Shown one piece after another: positions 54,736 to 62,800 of a DNA stretch of 64,000 nucleotides (the first letter of the stretch is position 1; each line of letters opens with the position of its first letter). Below the pieces are notes generated by a model. It made no database searches, was not told where the DNA came from, and worked only from the letters and a program-made list of their open reading frames with translations. A program made the translations under genes and the position numbers. This DNA comes from Leeuwenhoekiella parthenopeia (GTDB taxonomy: Bacteria; Bacteroidota; Bacteroidia; Flavobacteriales; Flavobacteriaceae): assembly GCF_020782115.1 (NCBI RefSeq), contig NZ_JAJGMW010000014.1, forward strand, positions 1 to 64,000, read 5' to 3'.

Positions 54736-56934
54736 TTAGTAAAGAGATTTTAGTTTTTTAAGCTTGGCTTTCCAGATTTCAAGTGTTTTTTTGTGCTCAG
54801 CTATGTTTTTGTGCACCTCTTTTACCATCGGGTTATCGTCAGGCACATGCTGAAAAAAGCCGAGATTATTTTCAAGCTGGTTAATTTCAGCCTTGACTTC
54901 ATCTATCTTTTTCGTTATAAAATAGCGTTCTTTATTTAAGGCCTGATCACCATCTTCATCTGCAATTGCGGCTACGCGATTGTCGTATTTGATGAGTTCA
55001 GACTCTTTTCGGCTTAAATCGAGCTTTTTAAAGAGCCCATCAAGTACTTTATTAAATTCCTGTTCGATGTTTTTCTTAGAATGGGGTACACGGCCGGTGT
55101 CTTTCCATTCTTTAATAACCGCTTTTATCGTTTTAAGGTCTTCCTGAGGTTCACCGCTTAACTTGAGTTCTTTTACTTTTTCAAGCAGGGCGTTTTTATC
55201 GTCGAGATTGTTTTTCTCTTCTTCCAGTATTTCTTTCTTCTCTGCGTGTAATTTATCAAAGAAGTGATTGCAGGCTTTTTTGAAGCGTTTCCAGATCTTA
55301 TCACTATCCTTGCGCGGTACGTGTCCTATCTTTTTCCAGTCAGACTGAATTTTTTTCATAAGATCGATGGTCGCCTTAATATCGTCGCTGTCTTTGTGTT
55401 CTTCAGCAATTTTTATGAGCTCCATCTTTTTTTCCAGATTAGCATATTGCTCTTTTTTCTGGTCTTTGTAAAAGCCATTTTTACCGCGGTTAAACTCGCG
55501 GGTCACTTTCTTAAAGGCTTTCCAGGTTGGCTCATTATCTTTTCGGGGGACTTTTCCTATTTTAAAGAAATCCTCACGCAGATCGTTTACCGTCTTCATC
55601 TGCTTTTGCCACTCTTTGTGGTTTGTTGCAGGATTTGCTACCAGTTTTTCAATAGCTGCAATAACTTCCTGTTTTTTCTCCAGGTTTTGTTCGTAAATCT
55701 TATCAATATTCCTGAAGTATTCCTGGCGGGCATCATGAATTTTTCGCGTAGCGGCGCTAAATTTTTCCCAGATTTCTTCACGGTATTCGCGCGAAACAGG
55801 GCCAACTTCTTCTTTCCAGATTTTATGAAGCATCTGAAGCTCTTTAAAGGCACGGTTTACGTCCTGTTCCTGAGTAAGCTCTTCGGCCTGCTCAATCAGC
55901 TTCAATTTTTTATCAAGATTCTCTTTAAAATCCTTATCTCTGAATTCCCGGTTTAGGTGCAGAAAATCGTAAAAGTTCTCAATGTGGTGATGGTAATTAT
56001 TCCAGATCAGATTATAACGATCCCGTGGAATATTACCTGCATTGCGCCAGCGCTCCTGAATGTCTTTAAACTTTTCAAAAGTGGTGTTAATACTCTCTTC
56101 ACCACCCAATTCGTTTTTGAGTTCTTTGAGTTCTTCGATTAACGCAGTGCGCGTATCGAGGTTTGCGCTCAGGTCTTTACGCAGATTCTGGTAATACTGG
56201 TTGCGTTTATCCCGGTACTCGAAGTAAAGCGAATTAAATTCTTTTTTAAGCGGACTGTAGTATCTGAAGTCAATAATATTACCGCCATCTTCAAGAAAAC
56301 GATCTTTAGCCTCTTCCTGCTCGTCTTCAAATTTAGATATAAAAGCAGCTCTAAGTTCAGACACGTGTTCTTTAATGGCCTGAATTTTATGGTTGTTGAG
56401 CAGGTATTTAAATTCTTTGATGAGCTGTTCCTTGCTCATCTTTTCGTAATCTTTTTTGGGAATGCTGTGACGCTCGGCAACAGATTCATCCTCGCTTTCT
56501 TCACTTAAAACCTCGTCCAGGTCTTCTGCGGTACCTTCTTCACTGTCATCTTCTGCCAGAAACTCCTCGTCCTCCTCATTCCCGGTATCAGCAGGTTTTG
56601 CATGCTCAACAGTTTTTACAGAATCGGTTACTAGAGCTGTATCTTCAGGCTTTTCCTGTTCATCAGATGCTTCTGTTCTAGCAGAAGACTCCAGGGCTTC
56701 GGCTTCCTGCAGAGCGGCATCATCTGTATCTTCTTTTAGGGTCTCAGGCTCTTCTACATCTTTGGCATCCTCGATTACCTCTACAGATTCGGTAACCAGT
56801 TGCTCATCTACGCCTGTTTGATCCTGCTCTTCTACAGATTGAGCTTCAGGCATTTCAGAATGCGCTTCCTGTTTTTTATTATTTTCCGGCTCTTTGGCCT
56901 TGGTATCCTGGGTATTATTCTTCTCTTCAGACAT
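54736..56934 (-). CDS. DUF349 repeat protein
   Basis: I use the ATG at 56934 (MSEEKNNTQD), giving 732 aa; a TTG three codons upstream is unlikely. Residues 1 to about 155 are acidic and low complexity. The rest is helical with five DUF349 repeats, each ending in a WKxxGxVPRxxxxxxWxxF pattern (for example WRNAGNIPRDRYNLIW, WKKIGHVPRKDSDKIW). A C-terminal coiled coil follows. DUF349 proteins are widespread in Bacteroidota and Actinobacteria; function is unknown to me. Confidence 0.9.
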   Translation of the reverse strand: MSEEKNNTQDTKAKEPENNKKQEAHSEMPEAQSVEEQDQTGVDEQLVTESVEVIEDAKDVEEPETLKEDTDDAALQEAEALESSARTEASDEQEKPEDTALVTDSVKTVEHAKPADTGNEEDEEFLAEDDSEEGTAEDLDEVLSEESEDESVAERHSIPKKDYEKMSKEQLIKEFKYLLNNHKIQAIKEHVSELRAAFISKFEDEQEEAKDRFLEDGGNIIDFRYYSPLKKEFNSLYFEYRDKRNQYYQNLRKDLSANLDTRTALIEELKELKNELGGEESINTTFEKFKDIQERWRNAGNIPRDRYNLIWNNYHHHIENFYDFLHLNREFRDKDFKENLDKKLKLIEQAEELTQEQDVNRAFKELQMLHKIWKEEVGPVSREYREEIWEKFSAATRKIHDARQEYFRNIDKIYEQNLEKKQEVIAAIEKLVANPATNHKEWQKQMKTVNDLREDFFKIGKVPRKDNEPTWKAFKKVTREFNRGKNGFYKDQKKEQYANLEKKMELIKIAEEHKDSDDIKATIDLMKKIQSDWKKIGHVPRKDSDKIWKRFKKACNHFFDKLHAEKKEILEEEKNNLDDKNALLEKVKELKLSGEPQEDLKTIKAVIKEWKDTGRVPHSKKNIEQEFNKVLDGLFKKLDLSRKESELIKYDNRVAAIADEDGDQALNKERYFITKKIDEVKAEINQLENNLGFFQHVPDDNPMVKEVHKNIAEHKKTLEIWKAKLKKLKSLY

Positions 56935-57174
56935 CTGTTTCAATGTTAAGGTTCATTTTGGTTTAAGTAAAGCCAAATTGATTAGTAAAGCATCAATTTT
57001 TCGGTCTTGTAAGCCCATTTCGCTAAATAACAAGCGGAAACGGTCTTAAGCTGCCGGGACGCTAAAGATACCATTAACTGTGCAAACGACAAGTAATTCT
57101 ATAATCTAAAACCCGCAGCCCTCTATCTTTTAAAGACTAACGTAAATTGCTGAGGCATGTTATACTAGTGGAGG

Positions 57175-57909
57175 TTATTTCCAGATTCTCCAGGCAGCTT
57201 CGGCCTGTAAACGCAGCATATTGTAACCGTTTGTGGTCATCGCACCCTGAGCTTTTCCATTTTTTAAAAACTGCGTTTCTTCGGGATTGTAAACCAAATC
57301 GTAGAGCAGATGTTTTGAACTGATTTGACGGTAAGATATTTTAGGACATTCAGTTACGTTAGGAAATGTCCCTAACGGGGTGGTATTTATAATTAAGGTG
57401 TACTTATTGATCATCGCCGGAGTCAGGTCTTCATAGGCCAGTTGTCCCTTTTTAGGATTCCGGGAAACGTACTTGAATGAAATGTCTTCCAATTCCAGGG
57501 TATAGGCCACAGCCTTTGAAGCACCACCGGTGCCTAAAATGAGGGCACACTTGTGATTCTGTTTGTCTAGAAAGGGTTTAAGCGATTTCCTAAAGCCTAT
57601 ATAGTCTGTATTATATCCCTTAAGTCTGCCGTTGTTGAGACGTTTGATAACATTAACCGCGCCGATAGCGCTCGCGTGTTTATTCATCTCATCGAGATAG
57701 GGAATGATGGCCTGCTTGTAAGGAATGGTAACATTATAGCCCAGATGATCTTCATCTTTTTGCTGAAGTACTGTTCTTACATCCTGAAGACTTTGGCAAT
57801 CAAAGTTGACATAAGAAGCGTCAATATCGTTTTTTTCAAATTTTTCGGAGAAATATTTCCTTGAAAAAGAATACTCAATGTTTTTACCAATGAGACCGAA
57901 TTTTAGCAT
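57175..57909 (-). CDS. aroE: shikimate dehydrogenase
   Basis: This 244-aa enzyme reduces 3-dehydroshikimate with NADPH. The start at 57909 (MLKFGLIGKNIEYSFSRKYF) matches the family; the ATG at 57936 adds nine residues. Substrate site: SFSRKYF and NVTIPYKQAIIPYLDE with the catalytic Lys; cofactor loop LILGTGGASKAVAY; NTTPLGTFPN and TNGYNMLRLQAEAAW. The Bacteroidota SxS variant (SFS) of the usual SLS is seen. It is preceded by the DUF349 gene after a 240-base gap. Confidence 0.94.
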   Translation of the reverse strand: MLKFGLIGKNIEYSFSRKYFSEKFEKNDIDASYVNFDCQSLQDVRTVLQQKDEDHLGYNVTIPYKQAIIPYLDEMNKHASAIGAVNVIKRLNNGRLKGYNTDYIGFRKSLKPFLDKQNHKCALILGTGGASKAVAYTLELEDISFKYVSRNPKKGQLAYEDLTPAMINKYTLIINTTPLGTFPNVTECPKISYRQISSKHLLYDLVYNPEETQFLKNGKAQGAMTTNGYNMLRLQAEAAWRIWK

Positions 57910-57983
57910 AAGGGTTTGGGGTTGTTCTAAGTGCATTGCGAAAATATTAAAATATTTACGTAAAACTCAGAAATTTTAAGAAA

Positions 57984-59000
57984 TCATACACGGGTGTTTT
58001 CCCCGTATTTGCTCAATGCGATCACACTTATTATTCCTAAAAATATAAATAGTATTGCAGTAATATTATTTAAAGATAACTCATCGGGGATAAAGCGATC
58101 GTAATTTTTAAGTATAGGATCTCCTACGCGGTCGTATTGGATAACACCCAGTACATCCCGCTCAAAAATGGGAGTCTTCCAGGGCCATACAACTCCGAGT
58201 GAACCGGTAATAAAACCAATTATCCCGGCATTGGTTTCATTTTTAAAATGTTTAAGCAGGTAGCCCAAAAAATTAGAAAGCGTAACAAGCCCCACTACAG
58301 ACCCTAGTGTAAACATGGTAAGAACCTTTAGAAGGCGTACACGATGAGGGTCATTTATAAACGAGAAATCGGCTTGTACAAGATCTGTCAAAGTATCGTA
58401 AAGCGCATTTACCGAGTCCACCAGGAGCAGCACATAATTTCCAAGAAGAATAAGGATAAATGAGCCTGAAAGCCCAGGAAGGGTCATCCCTGAAACACCA
58501 ATGATTCCGCAGAAAAACACAAAAATAAGGTTGTCATTTTGGGTAGCCGGTTCCAGAAGACTTATGGCGACACCCGTTATTACCCCCAGAGACAGGATTA
58601 GAATATTCCGTTTTGACCAGTCGTCAAAATCTTTAGCAATGAAATAAATACTGCCTATAATCATCCCAAAAAACGCGCTCCACACCTGTAATGGGAAGTT
58701 TTCTATAGCCAGATCAAGCACTTTAGAGACGCTAAAATAACTGATGACCATTCCAAATACTAACAAAACAAGGAATCGTCCATTGGTATATCTTACAAAG
58801 CTTCGAAAACGACCGCCTAAAAGAAGTTTAAAGGCATTTTTATTAATGCGTTGCAGGGAATAAATAAATTCTTCATAAAAACCGGCAACATAAGCAACCA
58901 CACCTCCTGAAACACCGGGCACTTTATTGGCTGCGCCCATGGCGAGACCTTTGAGCACCAGCCAGATTTTATCAGAAAGGGAGCGGTGTTTAAATTCCAT
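57984..59000 (-). CDS. DUF368 membrane protein, PopT-like (copy 2)
   Basis: ATG at 59000 gives 338 residues (MEFKHRSLSDKIW), overlapping the upstream copy by 11 bases. The DUF368 signature KGLAMGAANKVPGVSGGVVAY lies at residues 19-38, then membrane segments and a second GMTLPGLSGSFILILLGNY motif near residue 170. DUF368 proteins (PopT) recycle undecaprenyl phosphate across the inner membrane. In this copy the first motif has ANK in place of ADV. The downstream neighbour aroE begins 75 bases later. Confidence 0.88.
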   Translation of the reverse strand: MEFKHRSLSDKIWLVLKGLAMGAANKVPGVSGGVVAYVAGFYEEFIYSLQRINKNAFKLLLGGRFRSFVRYTNGRFLVLLVFGMVISYFSVSKVLDLAIENFPLQVWSAFFGMIIGSIYFIAKDFDDWSKRNILILSLGVITGVAISLLEPATQNDNLIFVFFCGIIGVSGMTLPGLSGSFILILLGNYVLLLVDSVNALYDTLTDLVQADFSFINDPHRVRLLKVLTMFTLGSVVGLVTLSNFLGYLLKHFKNETNAGIIGFITGSLGVVWPWKTPIFERDVLGVIQYDRVGDPILKNYDRFIPDELSLNNITAILFIFLGIISVIALSKYGENTRV

Positions 59001-59970
59001 GCTCGTTTTTCGCTTTTGCAAATCGTTCAAGCAGAAAAATAGTCAAAAACCCGACAATCATGAGCACTATGACTAAAATTACCTGAGGATTACCGTCATA
59101 ATAGTTGGGCAGTATACTCTTTTCAATAAGAGGAACTTCGTGTCCTTCTGAGTTGACGCGGTAGGATAGTACTTCTTTCCAGGGCCATACTTTGTTAAGG
59201 GCCCCAATCATAAAACCGGTTAACAAGGCAAGGGTAAGATCCTGAAAGTTTTTGAACAAATAGGTAAGAACCCTTGAGAATGCCTTAAGGCCAACCACAC
59301 AACCCAGGACAAACAAAAGCAGTTTGATTACTGCATCTTTAAGAGCAGCAAAATCAAAACTGATCAGGGCGTCCAGGAAATTACGCACCGTACCCAAAAC
59401 AATAGAGTAAGAACCCAGAAGTAATAAGATGAAAGATCCTGAAATACCGGGAAGAATCATTGCGATAATAGCCACAAATCCCGAAAGAAAAATAAACCAG
59501 TAACTGGCCTGAGTACTCAGGGGTTCGGCAATGGTTATATAATAGGAAACCGCTATGCCTATAATTCCTGCAATCACAACTCCCGCACTGTAGGTATTGA
59601 TTTGTTTGCCGATATAAACAATGCTGGCTACGATTAATCCGAAAAAGAAGCCCCAAAGGAGTAAAGGATGATGATCCAGAAGGTAAGTAATGAGTTTTGC
59701 CAGAGAGAGTATGCTTATGAGTACTCCTAAAAACAGGGCTGCTAAAAATTTTAAGTTGTAAACTTCAATAACTTTTGAAAAGCCTTCCTTTTTCCAGACC
59801 TTAAAAATGCCGAGGTCTAGATTATCAATAGTCGTTATAAGTTCCTCGTAGATGCCCGCAATAAAGGCAATGGTACCACCTGAGACACCGGGAACAACAT
59901 CTGCTGCTCCCATGGCCAGACCTTTTAGGGTAATAACTGCATAATTGAGCAGTGATCTGTTTTGAGACAT
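58990..59970 (-). CDS. DUF368 membrane protein, PopT-like (copy 1)
   Basis: This 326-aa copy has the standard signature GLAMGAADVVPGVSGGTIAF at residues 15-34 and MILPGISGSFILLLLGSYS in the second half, with about eight to nine membrane segments. Together they form the two-fold pseudo-symmetric fold of the PopT undecaprenyl-phosphate translocases. The two copies overlap and are read together. Two -7 elements upstream suggest promoters. Confidence 0.9.
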   Translation of the reverse strand: MSQNRSLLNYAVITLKGLAMGAADVVPGVSGGTIAFIAGIYEELITTIDNLDLGIFKVWKKEGFSKVIEVYNLKFLAALFLGVLISILSLAKLITYLLDHHPLLLWGFFFGLIVASIVYIGKQINTYSAGVVIAGIIGIAVSYYITIAEPLSTQASYWFIFLSGFVAIIAMILPGISGSFILLLLGSYSIVLGTVRNFLDALISFDFAALKDAVIKLLLFVLGCVVGLKAFSRVLTYLFKNFQDLTLALLTGFMIGALNKVWPWKEVLSYRVNSEGHEVPLIEKSILPNYYDGNPQVILVIVLMIVGFLTIFLLERFAKAKNEHGI

Positions 59971-59989
59971 GAATTCATTGGTTAGGTCT

Positions 59990-60010
59990 CAAATGTACTA
60001 AACAAATCTA
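59990..60010 (-). promoter_or_regulatory. two -7 elements upstream of the DUF368 pair
   Basis: TACATTTG (59990-59997) and TAGATTTG (60003-60010) are perfect TAnnTTTG matches on the minus strand, 20-40 bases before the ATG at 59970. Only one may be used; neither has a well-spaced TTG. Confidence 0.45.
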
Positions 60011-60074
60011 TAACAGGCAGGCTATACTTGTTGTAAGTGCGCGTATGAAAAGAAGCTATGAGACGTAGTAAAAT

Positions 60075-61484
60075 CTATTTGCCTGAGGTTTTGTTCCTTG
60101 CTTTTTTGATTTTGTCCAGCACCGATTTCTTTGCATAAACAAACGGAAACAATTCTTCTAAAATGATATCGTAATCCGCCTCAAGTTTAAGCGCATTTTC
60201 TAAATGGAAATGCCCTTTATGATCGTCGTTTGTTGAAAAATACAGACCGGCAAGACGAAATTCTACCTGCGCGGAGTCCGGATAAAATTCGACGGCTTCA
60301 AGCAAATTTGTGATGGCTGCTTCAGGTTCCCCGAGATTTATGAGAATATCACACCGGGTAAGCCAGGTTTCGAGCTCATAATTGCCAAGCTCGAGAGTTT
60401 TACGATAGCCCCGTTCGGCTTCTTCATAGAATTTAAGACGGGCATTGATCTTGGCATAGCGCTTCCAGTACAGCACATTATCCCCGTCAATATTTATCGC
60501 TTTGTTGATGTAATACAACGCATTCTGATAATCCATTTTACGGGTGTAAAAATCGGTAATGGCTATCCAGCCTTTATCCAAAAGCGGATCTTCTTTTACC
60601 GTTTTCAGGAAATACTTAATGGCAAGATCGTCGCAAGCCAGTTTTTGATAGCATTTACCCATTCTTAAATAGGCAAATGAAGTGGGATCATCCAGACTTA
60701 AGGTGATCTGGTAGTTTTCAATGGCTTCGTTGTATCTGCCCAGTTTTTCGAGAACCTTACCTTTTTCAAAATAGGCACCGATAAAAGTGTCGTCGCTTAT
60801 AATTGCAAACTCATAGGCAGCGAGGGCTTTCTCATATTCCTTTAAATCAAAATACTGTTTGCCTACCTGATGCCAGGCAACTTCGCAATACGGATTTTTA
60901 TCCAGAAACATATTGAGGTAATCTATAGCTTCCTCATGCTGCTCCAGAAAGTCGAAGCAATAAATCACATTGTAAAGGGCAGAATAATCCTCATCATCAA
61001 CTTCAAGACACTTCATAAAGTTGAATTTGGCATTCTGAAAATCATCCAAAAACAGGTATTCCATCCCGATCAGAGAATAGATGTCGGCATCGTCTTCGGT
61101 AATTTCGAGAGCCATTTCAAGCAGCTCAATGGCTTTCTTATGATCGTCTCTTTTGGAGTAAATATTTGCTTTCTGAATAAATACCTCTTCATTCTGTGGC
61201 TCCAGCTCATAGAGCGCTGCGAGCATACGATCTGCCTCATCGAGTTTGTTTTCAAAAATGAGAATTTCAATTTTAAACAACTTGAGATTTGAGGAGGAAG
61301 GATGCTGATCCAGACCCAATTTTACAGCTTTTTTAGCCAAAGCAATTTTCCCATTCTCGAGATAATGGTTTACAATATTCTCAAATTCATCCGAATCGAA
61401 AAAAAGAACATGATTGGTCTTTAACATAGATTCAAAACGGGTGAGCGGGAAATTGTCTTCTTCGTGTTCTTGATTAAACTTCAT
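60075..61484 (-). CDS. tetratricopeptide-repeat protein
   Basis: This 469-aa helical protein is built of about 12 TPR units (for example AIELLEMALEITEDDADIYS, AIENYQITLSLDDPTSFAYL). It has no signal peptide or membrane segment, so it is a cytosolic scaffold. It sits between the DUF368 pair and the aminotransferase. No catalytic domain is visible. Similar proteins are widely conserved in Flavobacteriia with no known partner. Confidence 0.88.
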   Translation of the reverse strand: MKFNQEHEEDNFPLTRFESMLKTNHVLFFDSDEFENIVNHYLENGKIALAKKAVKLGLDQHPSSSNLKLFKIEILIFENKLDEADRMLAALYELEPQNEEVFIQKANIYSKRDDHKKAIELLEMALEITEDDADIYSLIGMEYLFLDDFQNAKFNFMKCLEVDDEDYSALYNVIYCFDFLEQHEEAIDYLNMFLDKNPYCEVAWHQVGKQYFDLKEYEKALAAYEFAIISDDTFIGAYFEKGKVLEKLGRYNEAIENYQITLSLDDPTSFAYLRMGKCYQKLACDDLAIKYFLKTVKEDPLLDKGWIAITDFYTRKMDYQNALYYINKAINIDGDNVLYWKRYAKINARLKFYEEAERGYRKTLELGNYELETWLTRCDILINLGEPEAAITNLLEAVEFYPDSAQVEFRLAGLYFSTNDDHKGHFHLENALKLEADYDIILEELFPFVYAKKSVLDKIKKARNKTSGK

Positions 61485-61600
61485 ACACGTTGCTTTTTAA
61501 ATTTCTGCCTTTATAAATTTAACAAGGATAGCAGGCAGACCTTGTAGGCTTAGATATTGTTGTTAACAAATTAATCAACAATCAGGCCTAAACTCTACTT

Positions 61601-62800
61601 TCAGGATAGCTTAGACGCTATTTTATCTAAAACCTGAATTAAGGTACGACAACCTTTTTCAATTTCTTCATTAGAAATTGTTAATGGTGGTGTAATGCGT
61701 ATTGCACGGCTTTCAAACAACAGCCAAAATAAGATGAGCCCCTCGTCCTGAGCCTGTAATATGGCTTGAGAGGTGATTTCAGCAGAGGGCGTCATTGCAG
61801 CAAGCATCAAACCTTTACCGCGTACTTCTTCAATTAATGGGTGTATTAGCAGACTTCTCATGAGCTTTTCCTTTTCTAAAGCCTGCTCCATAAGTTTTTC
61901 GTCCAGAATAGTTTGCACGGTCGCCAGGGCAGCTGCCGCAATGACAGGATGACCGCCAAAGGTGGTAATATGACCCAGTTTAGGATTGTTTGATAACAGT
62001 TGCATGTGAGCCGTTGAGGCGGTAAAGGCGCCAATAGGCATACCGCCGCCCATACCTTTACCCATCACGACAATATCGGGTATCACGTTATAATTCTCAA
62101 AACCGAAAAATGTTCCCGTACGACCAAAACCCGGTTGTATTTCATCAAGTATCAACAGGGCGCCCACCTCTTCACAGCGTTTTTTTACTGCTGAAAGCCA
62201 GCCTTCCACGGGCTGTATAAATCCTGCTCCGCCCTGAATGGTCTCGAGCACAACACCGGCAGTTTGAGAAGTTATTTGCTCTAAATGCTCAAAACTGTTG
62301 TAATCAATATGTCTTATACCACCCACTAATGGCCTAAAAGGCGCAACACGTTCCTCATAATTCATCAGGCTTAGCGCTCCAAAGGTATTGCCGTGATAAG
62401 CCTGATTTGCAGAAATAATCTCCTTTCTGCCGGTTACACGTCTGGCAAGCTTCATCGCGCCATCTATAGCTTCAGTCCCGCTGTTTACCAGATAGGTCTG
62501 CTCCAGTGGAGCGGGGAGAAGCTCGGCTAGCAGGCGGGTTAATTGTACGGCTGGGCTTTGCGCATACTCGCCATATACCATAACGTGCAGGTACTTTTCG
62601 CTTTGCTCACGAAGTGCTTTTAATACATTGGGATGCCCGTGACCCACGCTGGTTGCAGAAACTCCTGCTACAAAATCAAGATAGGCTTTGCCGCTCGTAT
62701 CGTAAATGTAGGATCCCTTTGCGTGAGATACCTCCATTGCGAGCGGATGCGGTGTGGTCTGTGCCTGATATTTTAAAAAATCAGCCTTCATTAGTGCCAT
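61601..62800 (-). CDS. class III PLP aminotransferase
   Basis: This 399-aa fold-type I enzyme has YLDFVAGVSATSVGHGHP, NSGTEAIDGAMKLAR (PLP phosphate), AYHGNTFGALSLM, ILDEIQPGFGRTG and the PLP-binding Lys in VVMGKGMGGGMPIGAF, then HITTFGGHPV. Sequence type fits the acetylornithine/4-aminobutyrate/diaminobutyrate-like group; no arginine-cluster genes are near, so the substrate is open. It overlaps the OstA-like gene by 20 bases; ATG at 62800 or 62791 are both possible. Confidence 0.9.
   Translation of the reverse strand: MALMKADFLKYQAQTTPHPLAMEVSHAKGSYIYDTSGKAYLDFVAGVSATSVGHGHPNVLKALREQSEKYLHVMVYGEYAQSPAVQLTRLLAELLPAPLEQTYLVNSGTEAIDGAMKLARRVTGRKEIISANQAYHGNTFGALSLMNYEERVAPFRPLVGGIRHIDYNSFEHLEQITSQTAGVVLETIQGGAGFIQPVEGWLSAVKKRCEEVGALLILDEIQPGFGRTGTFFGFENYNVIPDIVVMGKGMGGGMPIGAFTASTAHMQLLSNNPKLGHITTFGGHPVIAAAALATVQTILDEKLMEQALEKEKLMRSLLIHPLIEEVRGKGLMLAAMTPSAEITSQAILQAQDEGLILFWLLFESRAIRITPPLTISNEEIEKGCRTLIQVLDKIASKLS

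Noticed and set aside
55264-55956. 230-aa open frame on the plus strand inside the DUF349 gene
   Set aside because: It is the antisense shadow of a long helical coding region with Lys/Glu-rich codons; it gives a Phe/Leu-rich chain with no start context or promoter, while the minus frame has clear DUF349 repeats.
60870-61292. 140-aa frame on the plus strand inside the TPR gene
   Set aside because: Hydrophobic shadow of the TPR repeats, without start signals.
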